From Aplectana chamaeleonis (Eukaryota > Nematoda > Chromadorea > Rhabditida > Cosmocercidae): a stretch of 64,000 nt of DNA. The position numbers and the translations under genes were made by a program. The stretch lies in assembly GCA_029168955.1 (NCBI GenBank), contig JAPDOI010000150.1, forward strand, positions 558,001 to 622,000, read 5' to 3'. The notes beneath the pieces were generated by a model, which was not told where the DNA came from, searched no databases, and was given only the letters and a program-made list of their open reading frames with translations. Positions 54,670 through 64,000 of the stretch are shown here, piece by piece; positions within the stretch are counted from its first letter, which is position 1; each line of letters starts with the position of its first letter.

Positions 54670-57407
54670 TTCTTCTTCTTCTACTTCTAGCGTTTGTCCA
54701 GCATTGTAGCAGGCTCCGCTTTTCTCGAACGTTGCCGCCATTTGACCTTGTCATTCGCGTTGTCAGGATGGAGGCCTGCAACTTTCATATCGTTGTGCAA
54801 GACATCCAGCCATCTCTGCTTAGATCGTCCTCTTGGTCGCTGGCCCGTCACTTGGAGCTGCATAGCCGTTTTCGCTATCGAGTGTTCTTCAGCTCGCAGA
54901 ACGTGCCCATACCATCTCATGCGATTTTCGCGAAGTTTGTCCGAAATGGGCGCGACACCGAATCTTTCACGCACATCTTCATTCCGAACTCGATCCAATC
55001 GGGTCAATCCACCACTCCACCTGAGCATCTTTGTTTCCATCACGCCGAGCCGTCGTTCTGCTTCCTTGGTCATTGGATAACACTCTGTGCCATACAGTGC
55101 GACGGGCCTCACAACCGAACGATAAATCTTTGACTTGAGCCTGTCGCAAACCTTTTTATCACACAGCACTCCACTCCGCGGTACGCCACTTCAACCAAGC
55201 AGCATTGATGCGTGCGTCGACTTCAAGCCGTCAGCGTCCCATCATCGCAAAGCGTTGATCCAAGATATCGAAACGTATGCGCTTTTGGCAAGACTGCGTT
55301 GTCGACTTGATGGGATCGTCACAAATCGCATTTGTCATGTATTCGGTTTTCTTTTTATTGAGTCGTAAGCCGAATGCTGCCAGTCTGTCGTGCCAAGCTT
55401 GAACTTGTGCTTGGAGATTTCCTTTGCTGTCTGAGGCGAGCATCACGTCGTCAGCATACAACTGTCCCACAGCATACAGTGTCCAAGGTGCTGAACTCTG
55501 CAAATCTCGTGTGATGACATCCATGACGATGATGAAGAGCAAGGGGAGAGGGCGGAGCCTTGATGAACTCCAACAGTGATTCGAAAAGGCCTTGATGTTC
55601 CTGCCACGGATCGTATGCAACTTGACGTGTCCACGTACAGCTTCACCAAATCTGAAGAAATCTTCGGGGACATCTCGGCTACGCAGAGCATACCATATTA
55701 CTTCGTGAGGGACTCCTGTCGAACGCTTTCTCAAGATCAAGAAAGGCGAGGTGAACAGCTTCTCCTTTTTCACGATGCTTTTCCACAAGAAGTCGGGTCG
55801 CATGGATAGCGTCGACGGTGCCGCAGTTCCTGACAAAACCACACTGATTTACGCTCAGGTGAACGACATAACGTATTCTTCTATCCAGAATCCTCTCCAA
55901 AATCTTCATCGTATGGCTAAGAAGTTGATGGGCCGGTAGTTGCAACAGTCTGCAGGACTCCCTTTCTTCTTGAAGATCGGGACTGTGTTGGTTGACTTCC
56001 AGTCTGAGGGAACCTTGCGTTCAGTCACAATGCGGTTGAATAACAATGCAAGCCAGTTGGGTTTCAACTTCGACTCTTCCACAACTCGGCGGCAATATCA
56101 TCAGGTCCGGTAGCTTTGCCATCTTCATCGCTTTCAGAGCCTCTGCTACTTCGCTCGCTGTGATAGGCGACACCGCCCCATAAACGGGAAGAGCATGAGG
56201 TAACGGGGGATGCGGGAACTCTTCTGTCAAAACCGCTTCAAAGTACTGCCGCCACCTTTCCCTCGCCTGTTCAGCATTCGATAGCAGCCGACCATGTACA
56301 TCGTTTTATCCCAACAAACTTCTCTATATCCTCCGTCTTTCGGTTTCGTGACCTGACGAGCCGGTAGAGATCGCGCTCACCCTCTCTCGTGTCAAGCTTG
56401 CGATATAAAGCTTCGTATCGTTGACCTCTCGTTCTCGCTACTGCCTTCTTAGCCGCAATTTTCGCGACTTGATACTCTTTCCAGTTGGACGGGGTTTTCC
56501 TTTAAGGAAAGCGTGGCAAGAAGCCTTCTTCCTTCGTACACATGCCTTTACTTCGTCAGTCCATATCCCCGCTTCCTTCTCGATGTCCCTCCGTCCAGGC
56601 TTTGTCGTTCCAAGAACGGTGCGAGCAGCTTCAACTACGCTCCTCTTTGCTTCCTCCCACCTCTCTTCGACGCTTGTGATCTGCGGTAGATGGATCCGAA
56701 CAATTACTTCGGGTGCCTTGTCCTGAAATTCCACCACTTGATCCTTGCAGGATCTGTGAAGTCTGCGCGCTGTTGTTTCGGAGGGCTAACGCGGAGCGTG
56801 CAGATGAGTGAACAACGTTGAGTAGCCACCGCCTCATAGGGAATCACTTTGGCATCAGTAACTAACGTGCTGTCTTTGCTCCTCACAAGGAAGTAATCGA
56901 TTTGCGACGAAACGGTTCCACTGTGATACGTTGCTAGCCGAGAGCACCGCTTTCTATACCATGTATTCAGCAGCATGAGGTCGTGACTACCGCGTAGTCG
57001 AGAATCCGCTCGCCATCGTCATTTCTTCGTCCATAGCCGAACCCACCATGACTGGGATGTCCGTTGCTCGCCTGTCCCACGTGTCCATTCAAGTCGCCAG
57101 CTACAACAAAACAATCTTCTACCCGAACGGCAGCGGGCTCACCATCAAGGAGTGCCCAAAAATCATCTTTCGTTCGTGACGAGCAGCCGCTCTGTGGAGC
57201 ATATGCGCTGAAGAAGTGCATATTGCGAGAATTGATGACAAAAACGATTTTCATGAGACGGTCATCGTACCGGAAGACTTCAGCAACAGAATCACGATAG
57301 CGCTCAGAAACGATAACTCCAACTCCGTTTGTCGTTCCTGGACTGCCATTAAAGATCAGCTTGTAACCAGCATCAATGTCTTTAGACATCGCACCAGCCC
57401 ATCTTCA
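54670..57407 (-). pseudogene. RTE-type non-LTR retrotransposon, 5'-truncated
   Basis: The 5' part encodes the middle and end of an APE endonuclease (FFSAYAPQSGC, VVAGDLNGHVG, ERILDYAV; 57389-56967). RT follows with AFLDLEKAFDR (55750), LYADDVMLASDSKGN (YADD at 55447-55458) and the RTE C-terminal part (VVRPVALYGTECYPMTKE, METKMLRW, WYGHVLR, RPRGRSKQRWLD; 55169-54687), ending AEPATMLDKR. The 3' tail is AGAAGAAGAAG. Frames are broken in several places (about 55170-55230, 55800, 56700). Total 2738 bp, flanked by a 16-bp duplication, so a truncated insertion by target-primed reverse transcription. Confidence 0.9.
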
Positions 57408-57830
57408 AGTCAAATCTGGAACATTTTTTTGAAACGCTTCCAGAGCCCTTAATTGGTAGAAATAAACGCCCAACCGAAAATCCGTACATGTCCAAAACGC
57501 TGTCAGTCTGGACAAAGTACGGAAAATGAGCCTTCACCCAAACTTTGCTCAGGGGGGGGGGTAGTTTTTGGCGCTGAGCACATTTATGAGGTCTGTTTCC
57601 GGATTTTCCAAAGACTAACGCGTTTTTTAGAAGGTACGCATAAAATGAACTTTTTAGGCAAGTAACTTCTTGGAACCTGCGGCTCGAGGCGGGATACTGC
57701 GCAGTTTTACTTTTGAGCCACAAGAGATACTAAGGACACTAGTCGTTTTGGCAGATCCGACCTACGCTTTGTATACTTCCCTTGTTAGCAAAAATTACAC
57801 GAAACTACGGGGAAAAATCCATGTTACAAT

Positions 57831-58004
57831 CAGATATTACAGAGGAAAAACAATTTCTGATAATCCTGAAATACAAGACTGACAATACTATTCTCCCTAG
57901 GGTATCTGACACTTTCGTAGTGTTTCAAAAATTTCTGTAAATTTGATATTGATGAAAAAAATGATTAATCAAGAAAAAAGAGACCTTGTCAGGAAATAAT
58001 ATAC
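57831..58004. other. Unassigned AT-rich sequence
   Basis: Between element R1 and the exon at 58005; ends in the GTATAT donor of that exon (minus strand). No feature seen. Confidence 0.4.
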
Positions 58005-58148
58005 CTTTTTGGCATTGGGAGCAGATTGCTCTAATCCTACTCGAACGAATTTTTCAGTCTGCTGATATCCACTTTCTCCTCACTGTTGCTCATAGCTTCT
58101 GCTATAGATATCAGTGCCTGGGGCTCTGAGTCATATTTGATTGGAAAT
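58005..58148 (-). CDS. Coding-like exon of an unrecognised minus-strand gene (possible frameshift)
   Basis: Bounded by a perfect TTAATCTTTCAG acceptor and an AAAAAG|GTATAT donor. The first half reads FPIKYDSEPQALISIAEAMS in one frame. The second half reads GYQQTEKFVRVGLEQSAPNA in another, switching near 58060. Both halves look strongly coding, so a 1-bp indel is likely, unless the protein ends at TAG 58037-58039 in the first frame. Family not recognised. Confidence 0.5.
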
Positions 58149-58177
58149 CTGAAAGATTAAGCTGTGGTTAATCCCTA

Positions 58178-58297
58178 GTGACCTGTCGATTTTGGATTAT
58201 CACCAGCAGCGGATAGGTGGGCCTCGGTTAAATATAATCAGTGATAAGAAGTTTCCGACGAAAGCGCCACTGCTCCGCGCTGTGATAATCGAAAACA
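58178..58297. mobile_element. Small inverted-repeat element
   Basis: CCTGTCGATTTTGGATTATCAC at the left is mirrored by GTGATAATCGAAAACAGG at the right; about 120 bp. Confidence 0.45.
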
Positions 58298-58461
58298 GGA
58301 GTTCATTGAAATGAAACGGAGTCTACATTTAACATTAATTCCTGCACCTCATCGACTACGGAAGAAAAGAATTGGTACAGCTGTGTTTTCCTAATCTTCC
58401 AGGTCGATGCGCACTTCGCTGCCAAACCCATGGGTTTTGCATAAAATATGATGAGTTTTAC

Positions 58462-58628
58462 CAAGCAAGCTTCTGCCTATCCTGGGACTCGGAACTTGAG
58501 TCAATAGCGTTGGAGTCTCCCAGGAAACATGCACATTTCTCACAGTTCTCATCAACCAATCCACAATCAGTACTGACAGTCGAGGGTAGAACGTCGGCAT
58601 AGTAGCGTTTGTAATTCAGATCAAACAT
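58462..58628 (-). CDS. Coding-like Cys-rich exon of an unrecognised gene
   Basis: A frame from ATG (58626-58628) to a GCTTG|GTAAAAC donor encodes 55 residues: RYYADVLPSTVSTDCG then ENCEKCACFLGD and a Ser/Asp-rich end. A TAG acceptor just upstream could make it internal. Joining directly to 58005-58148 would create TGA, so an exon is missing or one of the two is mis-bounded. The four close cysteines suggest a secreted or metal-binding part; no family assigned. Confidence 0.4.
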
Positions 58629-58712
58629 GGAATACTAACGCCCGTTGTGAGCAGGAGCCGCTGGCTACGGCAGCGTTAACCGGTGCTGGGTATGATCCTT
58701 GTCACGCCCTAA

Positions 58713-59083
58713 GGCCATTGTTATACCTGAAGTTTGCGACGGCGACAGGTGCGGTCAACTGTTACGAATCGTGCCGGGACCAAGCCTACACAGTAGAAAA
58801 ATGCTGTCGCAAGAGCAGATTGCAGCACCTGTCGCGGTCGCTGGTTCGAAGGGGTGTTATGCCTGAAATGTGGAAACCGTGCGGTAATCGGTCGCTGTCA
58901 GCCGCTGTCCGTCGCAGTGCAGTGCACTGCGACGGGTGTCAGCGACAGCGACCCAGCCAAATCAGGCATCGTGCCGGGTGTCTCTTGGCCCTGAGCGACA
59001 GCGACGGCTGGCCCTCAGCGACAGCGCGACGTAGCAGTGCTCTGCGACCGCGACAGGCCTGTAGTGGGGTATAACAATGGCCT
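58713..59083. mobile_element. PIF/Harbinger-like MITE P3
   Basis: GGCCATTGTTATACC / GGTATAACAATGGCC perfect ends flanked by TAA (58710-58712, 59084-59086). The interior is GC-rich with repeated CAGCGACAGCGAC words. 371 bp, no transposase. Confidence 0.8.
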
Positions 59084-59086
59084 AAC

Positions 59087-59454
59087 CCTCGTTGTCGACA
59101 GCCTGTTCTGCAGACGAAAAAACATTTGAACTGTCATCCTCTTACCGGTGTTGGGTATGATCCTTGTCACGGCCAGCAGCAAGGAGGCCACCCTCGCCAC
59201 GGATCATCATCTTCGCCACGGTCCACAGCGAAGAGGCTTTCCTCGCGATGGACCATGAGGACGATCCCCTCAGCGTCCAAAAATTATGTCCAGAAAGTGA
59301 CGCGAGGTTATTACGTCCAGAAAGTGACGCGAGGTTACCTTCTCGGACCGGCCTCAAACGGCCAACTGCTCCTCGGCTACACTGGCCGCCTTATATACCC
59401 GCCGCCATCGTACAAGAGGATGATGCAATGTTCATTCGTTTCAGATAAATTAAA
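59087..59454. other. No gene seen; direct repeats and a minus-strand TATA-like site
   Basis: GGTATGATCCTTGTCACG at 59153 repeats 58689 on the other side of P3. CCAGAAAGTGACGCGAGGTTA is duplicated at about 59289 and 59313. GGGTATATAAGGCGGCC on the minus strand (near 59385-59402) could be a core promoter, but no transcript start is evident. Confidence 0.35.
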
Positions 59455-59889
59455 GGCAGTGTTCACGATGAATATCGAACTCGAGTTCGACCCCAAAAAT
59501 GGGATTGTTTGGTCGTGAGGTAACTAATAGTGAAGAAACAGCGAAGAAAAACGTCCAGATAAGTCAGAATAACGGTTTCTAAATTCAGGGCGTGGACGAG
59601 AATCATGGGCCCCGCTGATTTCGGCAAACGCGCGCTAATCGCGAAATCTGCGCGAATTGATCATGCTAACTGCGGCAGAGTTGTTTGGCAATTTGCCATA
59701 GAAACGTGTGCGGCGCCACAGGCTCGTCCGATTGGGGGGGCGGACCGGGATAGGCAGGCGCACCGGGATACCGATTTATTGATTTCTGGCTTTTTTTCGT
59801 TGCTTTCTTCGACCCTATCCTCTACAGCGCCTGCCAACTTAGCGTTTCACACCGAGACCTCGAGAACGAGATTTATCGTGAACACTGCC
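59455..59889. mobile_element. Short element with GGCAGTGTTCACGAT ends, subfamily A (copy 2)
   Basis: GGCAGTGTTCACGATGAATA to TTTATCGTGAACACTGCC; same family as 22702-23136 in opposite orientation. 435 bp. Confidence 0.75.
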
Positions 59890-60559
59890 TCTAATCGAGG
59901 AGAGTGTCCGCAGACATTAGCAGAGAGGGGCTGGCATCTGCTAGTTGGTAGGAGCTTCTGCTGCTTGTACTGGAGTCCTAAGCCTTTTATCCCTCCTGCC
60001 GATCTCACGCGTGTCACGATGAGCAAAGGGATAGTATTCCGGCACAAGAAGCACGAGCTCCTGCACCTTGGTAGCAGCTTCTGCTGTTAGTAGTAGCTAC
60101 AGCACGGGTGCTGCTAATCCCTTTGTGCCGGAGTACTGACGCTATTGTGCCAACGTACTACCCTAGACTTTCTGAGTGTTTTGCCACAATCGACGTTCCC
60201 ACCTGCTCGCAAATCAAAATGGAGAGATTTTGAGAAATGCTTCTGTGTTTACTACACTAGCAGTTCAATAGTCTCAAAAACACTATCTGCCTCTAGGGCT
60301 GGGATTCATGAGATGATGGTCATGAAGGCTAGACATACCTGCCCAGAAGCCCGCTTTAGCTTTCTCCACTTCAGGTTCGTCTAGTTCTGCTTTCCATGTC
60401 AAGATGCTTGGTATAAACCTTGAAAGTAATAGAAACAACCTTTTCGATCAATTTTTTCATACTCTCGAACATGAGAGCTTTAGTATTTTCAAATGGTAAG
60501 AAAATCGCTAGTCCAACATTTGAGTTCAGATTAAATCTTATCCCAAATCGACACCTTAG
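59890..60559. other. No gene seen
   Basis: Contains repeated AGCAGCTTCTGCTG-type words near 59940-60100 and AT-rich sequence. No splice-supported exon. Confidence 0.45.
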
Positions 60560-61530
60560 AGACTTCACGTCAGTGACCGCCTCTCTTACAAGAGAAGTGT
60601 TCTTAGTGGTATACGCACCTGCAAAAACGAACAGTATTGTAAGTATCTATTTTGCCTCAATAGTAAAACTGAGCAGTATTCCGTCCCGAACTGCAGATTC
60701 TAAGAATTTATAAGCGTTTCTCAAGCTTTGTGAAAAGGTATCCCATCAGGCATTTTTTGTGTGTCTTGAAAATGTAACCCTAACATTTCGAAAATTGGCA
60801 AATGGACATTAAATTCGCATTCAGTCACTCGAATAGCTAAAATTTTGAGTCAATTCTGGGACTCTGACCGAACTATCGTATACCCACCGCAATCTACCGT
60901 GAGGTGTCGAAAATCCATAAACGAACTTGTTTTTGTGTTTAGCTTTCCAAATAACCCGTATAGAATCATTTTGAGCCATTTCTATCCCAGCGTTCCGGAA
61001 ATCGTCAAAAATTATGTTTTACCCCCGAAATTTCCTCCGATAAGAGGCTTTAAACGAATTCAGTCGAAAACTTTGGAAAAGCGACAGATAAACCTCAAAT
61101 TCGTGATAAGCACACCAAACCACCTCCCATGAGGATGTTTTAAGTCAAATCTAAAGAAATTTCCTACGCTTTCAAAACCACCAAATTACTAGAAACGGTC
61201 AACAAACAATTCGTACAGCTCCAAAACGCTATCAGTCTTGGCAAAAAGTTTGGGAATGTGCCTTCACCCAAATTGGGGGATGGTTTTGGGCGCTGAACAC
61301 AATTATGAGGTCCGTTTTCGAACTTTACAGACTTTTGTGTGTTGGGAGCTACAGAAACCCCAAAAAGCGACCGTTTTAAGCTTTTAACTTCTTGTCACCT
61401 GCAGCTCGGGGTGGGATACTGCGCAGTTTTACAGTGGAGGCCAAAGAGATACTAACAATTCAAGTCGTTTCTGCAGATGCGTTCACTCGCCATAAACACT
61501 TCCCTTCTGAGTCCTTGTAGGCTACTCATA
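60560..61530. mobile_element. Inverted-repeat element R2 (uninterrupted relative of R1)
   Basis: The left end zone (CTTACAAGAGAAGTGTTC...AGTATCTATTTTGCCTCAATAG) is mirrored at 61410-61510 (GATACTGCGCAGTTTTACAG...CTTCCCTTCTGAG). The middle aligns with R1 across the site where the RTE LINE sits, giving the empty-site comparison. Confidence 0.7.
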
Positions 61531-62023
61531 ATAACCGTAGCATATTTCTTCCACAATCTATAGAAAAACGATATTTATTTGGTTCTCTAGCGTACGCGTG
61601 CGAGCGCGCGCTGTTCTCTACTTCTGCACCGCACTCTCTCGCTGTCTCTTCGCCTCCCTCGGGATAGGGGCTCTCTACACATGGAGGGAAGGGTTGCCTC
61701 GCCTTTCGCTGCTCCAATTCCACTTCGGGACCCCTTCGCTTGGATTGAGAGTGTGACTTGTCGAACTGCAAAAACAGGACAACTCTTGCCTTTCTGTGTA
61801 GACGGCCCCTGTCCTCCCTCCCTCCGCACACTTGCGAATAAATCAAATAGATTTCGCTCCGTTCAACGTTCGAGAAAATTAATTCATTCCTTGAATCACA
61901 CACAATTAATTTCTCTTTATGTGACTAAATATTTGAAGCTATTCCAAACCTGATTTGTCAAACCATTGCCAAAATTTCATGTTTGACCCTTTATAACATA
62001 TTCCCTTTCAAAGGTAAACTTAC
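61531..62023. other. No gene seen; 3' intron of the kinase gene
   Basis: 61560-61850 is pyrimidine/CG-rich and probably an element. The kinase intron begins at the GTAAGTTT donor below 62024; no following kinase exon was found down to 58.6 kb. Confidence 0.4.
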
Positions 62024-62137
62024 AGATCAGCCACAGCATAAAACCATCCTTCGAGGTCGCTCTTCTCTGTGGCCGCTTTTCTCCGATGCGTATCGATGCT
62101 CCAAAATGGAAGTGTAAACGCGTCCGGGATCCCATAT
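62024..62137 (-). CDS. CK1-like kinase, exon 5
   Basis: 114 bp between a CTATTAAG acceptor and a perfect GTAAGTTT donor. Encodes YGIPDAFTLPFWSIDTHRR, KAATEKSDLEGWFYAVAD plus two bases: the activation-segment end and the D-x-E-x-W-x-Y helix typical of nematode CK1 kinases. Phase 2 entry joins exon 4 (AA|A). Confidence 0.75.
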
Positions 62138-62235
62138 CTTAATAGGGACTCCTAAGTTCCCTCCCAAAGCCATTCAGGTCTCAGTCTACTGTACGTGTTG
62201 CTTCTCAGTGTGCATATTTTAGTGAAAAGCCTCAC

Positions 62236-62367
62236 TTAATCTTTTTCCCTGATCGTACTGTGTCACCGTAGTCTATGAGATATATACGAGCTGATTGGGT
62301 TGCCAACACCGACACATATATTGGTTGGTTTTACATCTCTGTGCACGAATCCACGAGAGTGAAGGTC
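62236..62367 (-). pseudogene. CK1-like kinase, exon 4 (catalytic loop), frameshifted
   Basis: Starts after an ATTTCTAG acceptor in phase 0: DLHSRGFVHRDVKPTN (HRD at 62335-62343). After NICVGVGNPIS the frame shifts near 62290 to ARIYLIDYGDTVRSGKKI (DYGD in place of DFG) and ends at a GTGAGG donor. The length (132) is one base too many for the phases of both neighbours, so the shift is a single-base insertion. Confidence 0.75.
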
Positions 62368-62914
62368 CTAGAAATATGTGTCTACAGATGTGAATACGCT
62401 GAATTATAGCACAAGTGCCTTTTCAGAATGGGCGACATCCTGGAGCGAGAGGGGTATGGAAGAAGTATGCAGAGTTCAAGTCGCGGCGCTGGCCGCAGCG
62501 ACGAAGAACGCTGTGTGATGCAATATTGATTACATTGGGCGACGTGGTCGACCGATACGGCGTGAAGGGCGACGAGGGGGCACCGCAGTGTTTTGACGCT
62601 GCGACGACACTGCGTCACTGGCAGCGAGCAGCAACCGGCGCCGCGACGATAATATTCAAAAACGCTTTTGTCGCGCTATGGTATCCCACTACGCTACGCC
62701 CATTTTTGCGCACTGCAACGACTTCTATTTTTGAAAAGGGAAGAAAACCCCGAGTTGGTGTTCAAATGGCGCGACGGCTCGGAAAATGCGTGAGGCGAAG
62801 TGGACACCGTGGTGTACCTCCCCTGCTGCCGTAGGGTAGCACCGAAATGCAGCTGAAATGCCCAGAATTTTGGTTCTGCAGTATTGCGCTGTGTACGCAA
62901 GACCGACGCAGGCG

Positions 62915-63388
62915 TCAATTTCCAATCCCCTCAGCGAACTGCGGCAATGCCACCAAGTGATGTTTCCATTCGGCTGGTGTATAACTAGGGCCATATCGAA
63001 GCAGATCAAATTCGTTGACAGCTTCAGTGGCATAAGCATTTGCTAATACCATGATTTTATGCTTCCAGTGGATCGCCTGATCCGGAAAATTAGACAGCCG
63101 CAGTCGTCTGTTATAGTCCCAGGTATACACTGGACCCGAATCGCGGATATTCGAATCATTATAAAAACGATGGTAGCGGATTTCCGATTCATGCGAATGA
63201 ATTCAAAATAAAAGCACTGCTAATCCGGTACTGCTTGCTACCTCTCAGGATCCATCCGAATGCACTCGGATATCCACAAACATGGTTTTCGAAATGATTC
63301 GGATATCCATTTTTCGATTCGGGTCCAATGTATAGTCCCGGGCAAGCACGAGGTGCTTTGAGTGAAACAAATGGTGTTTCGTACAGAA
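62915..63388 (-). pseudogene. Unrecognised coding-like exon interrupted by element T4
   Basis: Minus strand: after a GAAATCTAG acceptor (63389), the frame reads CTKHHLFHSKHLVLARD, then element T4, then YNRRLRLSNFPDQAIHWKH, and later NEFDLLRYGPSYTPAEW, ending GIGN and TGA (62915-62917). Removing T4 and one 8-bp duplication restores a single frame. It lies inside a kinase intron in the same orientation, so it is probably an old element ORF (possibly transposase-derived) rather than a kinase exon. Family not recognised. Confidence 0.5.
63124..63334. mobile_element. Element T4: TATAC-ended family, 211 bp
   Basis: Ends TATACACTGGACCCGAATCG / CGATTCGGGTCCAATGTATA, flanked by GTCCCAGG (63116-63123) and GTCCCGGG (63335-63342), 8 bp with one mismatch. 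Subterminal GGATATTCGAAT/ATTCGGATATCC words as in T1-T3. Confidence 0.8.
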
Positions 63389-63536
63389 CTAGATTTCAAG
63401 CAGTTGACAATGAGCGATGTTTCGGGGAAAACGGCGGACGGTTTAGTTCATGAAATCGAGTTAACAAGCGGCAGCGGTCGTGGGGAAACTACTACAAGCG
63501 TGTGAGTACTACTAGTTATTTGGAAAATCAACTTAC

Positions 63537-63646
63537 ACCTAATGCCGTTAAAACTTCGCCCGCGATGTAAAATGCAGATGCTGGCTTGAACTTTCCGCCC
63601 AGCATCTCTCGAAGTTTGTCGATATTCATGTCGAGTAGACCCATTA
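63537..63646 (-). CDS. CK1-like kinase, exon 3
   Basis: From a TCTGCTTTAG acceptor to a GTAAGTTG donor, 110 bp. Encodes IMGLLDMNIDKLREMLGGKF and FYIAGEVLTALG, the hinge/D-helix and E-helix of a CK1 kinase (L-L-G-x-N-L-x-x-L-R type). Phase 1 in (A|TA = Ile), phase 0 out to exon 4. Confidence 0.8.
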
Positions 63647-63709
63647 CTAAAGCAGAATCGTTTTGTCACAATGCCCGGGAACATTGTTCTGTTGTGTCAA
63701 GAAACATAC

Positions 63710-63807
63710 TGATGAAAGGCATGTCACAAACTGTTCCGCTGTCATAGAATGGAGGCGCCCAACCTACTTTTAGCTTTTGACATATCGGCCAAAATTCTCA
63801 ATTCTCT
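63710..63807 (-). pseudogene. CK1-like kinase, exon 2, frameshifted
   Basis: Starts after TGTTTGCAG in phase 0 as RELRILADMSKAKSRL, then shifts near a GGG at 63758-63760 to PPFYDSGTVCDMPFI and ends at an ATCA|GTATGT donor. 98 bp; removing one G gives 97, exactly what the neighbouring phases require. It corresponds to the C-helix and strands 4-5 of the N-lobe. Confidence 0.7.
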
Positions 63808-63857
63808 CTGCAAACATTCTCCACAAAACAATTAGAGTAGTGATTTTTATCGCTTAC

Positions 63858-63942
63858 CTTCATTTTAATATTGAATGTCTGACTACCATTCCGTATTCCT
63901 GTCTTGAGGGCAAACAGACCGGCTACATCCTTGACCACGTTG
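63858..63942 (-). CDS. CK1-like kinase, exon 1 in window (invariant Lys)
   Basis: 85 bp from a TTTATTCAG acceptor to an ATGAAG|GTAAGC donor. Encodes NVVKDVAGLFALKTGIRNG and FNIKMK; FALK is the VAIK-type lysine motif. Phase 2 entry means at least one upstream exon with the Gly loop lies beyond about 63950 or the window edge. Confidence 0.8.
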
Positions 63943-64000
63943 CTGAATAAAGAGATTTTACATGTACTTCTGCGTGGGTGTACGAAACGAGGGGAGGCAG

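Larger units (their letters stand above)
53960..57830. mobile_element. Inverted-repeat element R1, split by an RTE LINE
   Basis: The left end region (AAGGGAAGTATAGAGCGTAGG...TAGTATCTCTTCTGGCTCAATAG...GCAGTATCCCGCC) is mirrored at 57680-57790. Without the LINE the element is about 1.1 kb and aligns end to end with 60560-61530. No coding sequence of its own was recognised. Confidence 0.7.
62368..63536. other. Intron 3 of the kinase with inserted repeats
   Basis: 1169 bp. 62410-62830 is GC-rich with CGACG words and no supported exon (a 139-residue plus frame is not gene-like). It also holds a coding-like fragment (62915-63388) interrupted by element T4. A plus-strand frame at 63371-63501 ending at GTGAGT is also present. 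Confidence 0.5.
62024..63942 (-). pseudogene. CK1-family protein kinase, five exons, two +1 frameshifts
   Basis: Exons 63942-63858, 63807-63710, 63646-63537, 62367-62236 and 62137-62024 chain on the minus strand with matching phase once one extra base is removed from exon 2 and one from exon 4. Motifs in order: VVKDVAGLFALK (invariant Lys), YDSGTVCDMPFI, GLLDMNIDKLR, HRDVKPTN (catalytic loop), IDYGD (DFG-equivalent), and PFWSIDTHRRKAATEKSD with EGWFYAV. This is the pattern of the expanded nematode CK1/TTBK-like Ser/Thr kinases (family knowledge). N-terminus and C-lobe end are outside or lost. Broken frames suggest a pseudogene or assembly indels. Confidence 0.8.

Noticed and set aside
62415..62834. 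139-codon plus-strand frame
   Set aside because: Arg-rich composition from GC-rich repeat sequence, no splice or motif support, inside a kinase intron.
63371..63501. Plus-strand 5' exon (MSDVSGKTADG... to a GTGAGT donor)
   Set aside because: Attractive donor, but it overlaps a minus-strand coding-like exon in a kinase intron and no partner exon was found.

Overview
The window looks like nuclear DNA of a nematode, probably a strongylid (hookworm-type) species; this is inference. The signs are short introns with TTTCAG-type acceptors, an RTE-type LINE, a nematode-type CK1 kinase and many short inverted-repeat elements. No bacterial operon, rRNA or intact tRNA was seen. Genes are sparse, and most of the 64 kb is nested mobile elements and tandem arrays.

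Left third (about 2.5-16.0 kb): a minus-strand multi-exon gene resembling Tnp2-like transposase-family proteins (zinc-ribbon exon, then a D-G core). It can be followed through eight exons by splice sites and codon phase. Its introns and one exon were hit by at least four elements: a PIF-like insert in exon 5, a 3.87-kb element with 8-bp target duplications exactly at a splice donor, and a 5.4-kb composite in the next intron. One in-frame stop and the exon insertion make this copy probably a pseudogene.

Centre (18.3-51.7 kb): a plus-strand MCFD2-type EF-hand gene. Its two EF-hand loops lie on exons 33,151 bp apart, in compatible phase. The intron holds copies of a large composite repeat X (direct, inverted and split), 21/42-bp satellite arrays, a 6.5-kb element carrying a dead non-LTR retrotransposon, and a 3.2-kb element carrying a hairpin satellite.

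Right part (51.7-64 kb): a 5'-truncated RTE LINE with a 16-bp target duplication inside an inverted-repeat element, a related uninterrupted element, several small elements, two coding-like minus exons near 58 kb, and a CK1-type kinase on the minus strand (62.0-63.9 kb) whose five exons keep splice phase but carry two +1 frameshifts.

The main unifying observations are these. (1) A TATAC-ended element family with 8-bp target duplications occurs at least four times. (2) Several unrelated inverted-repeat elements each carry their own tandem array. (3) Two diverged satellites share the same 12-bp-stem hairpin with a GNA triloop on one strand.
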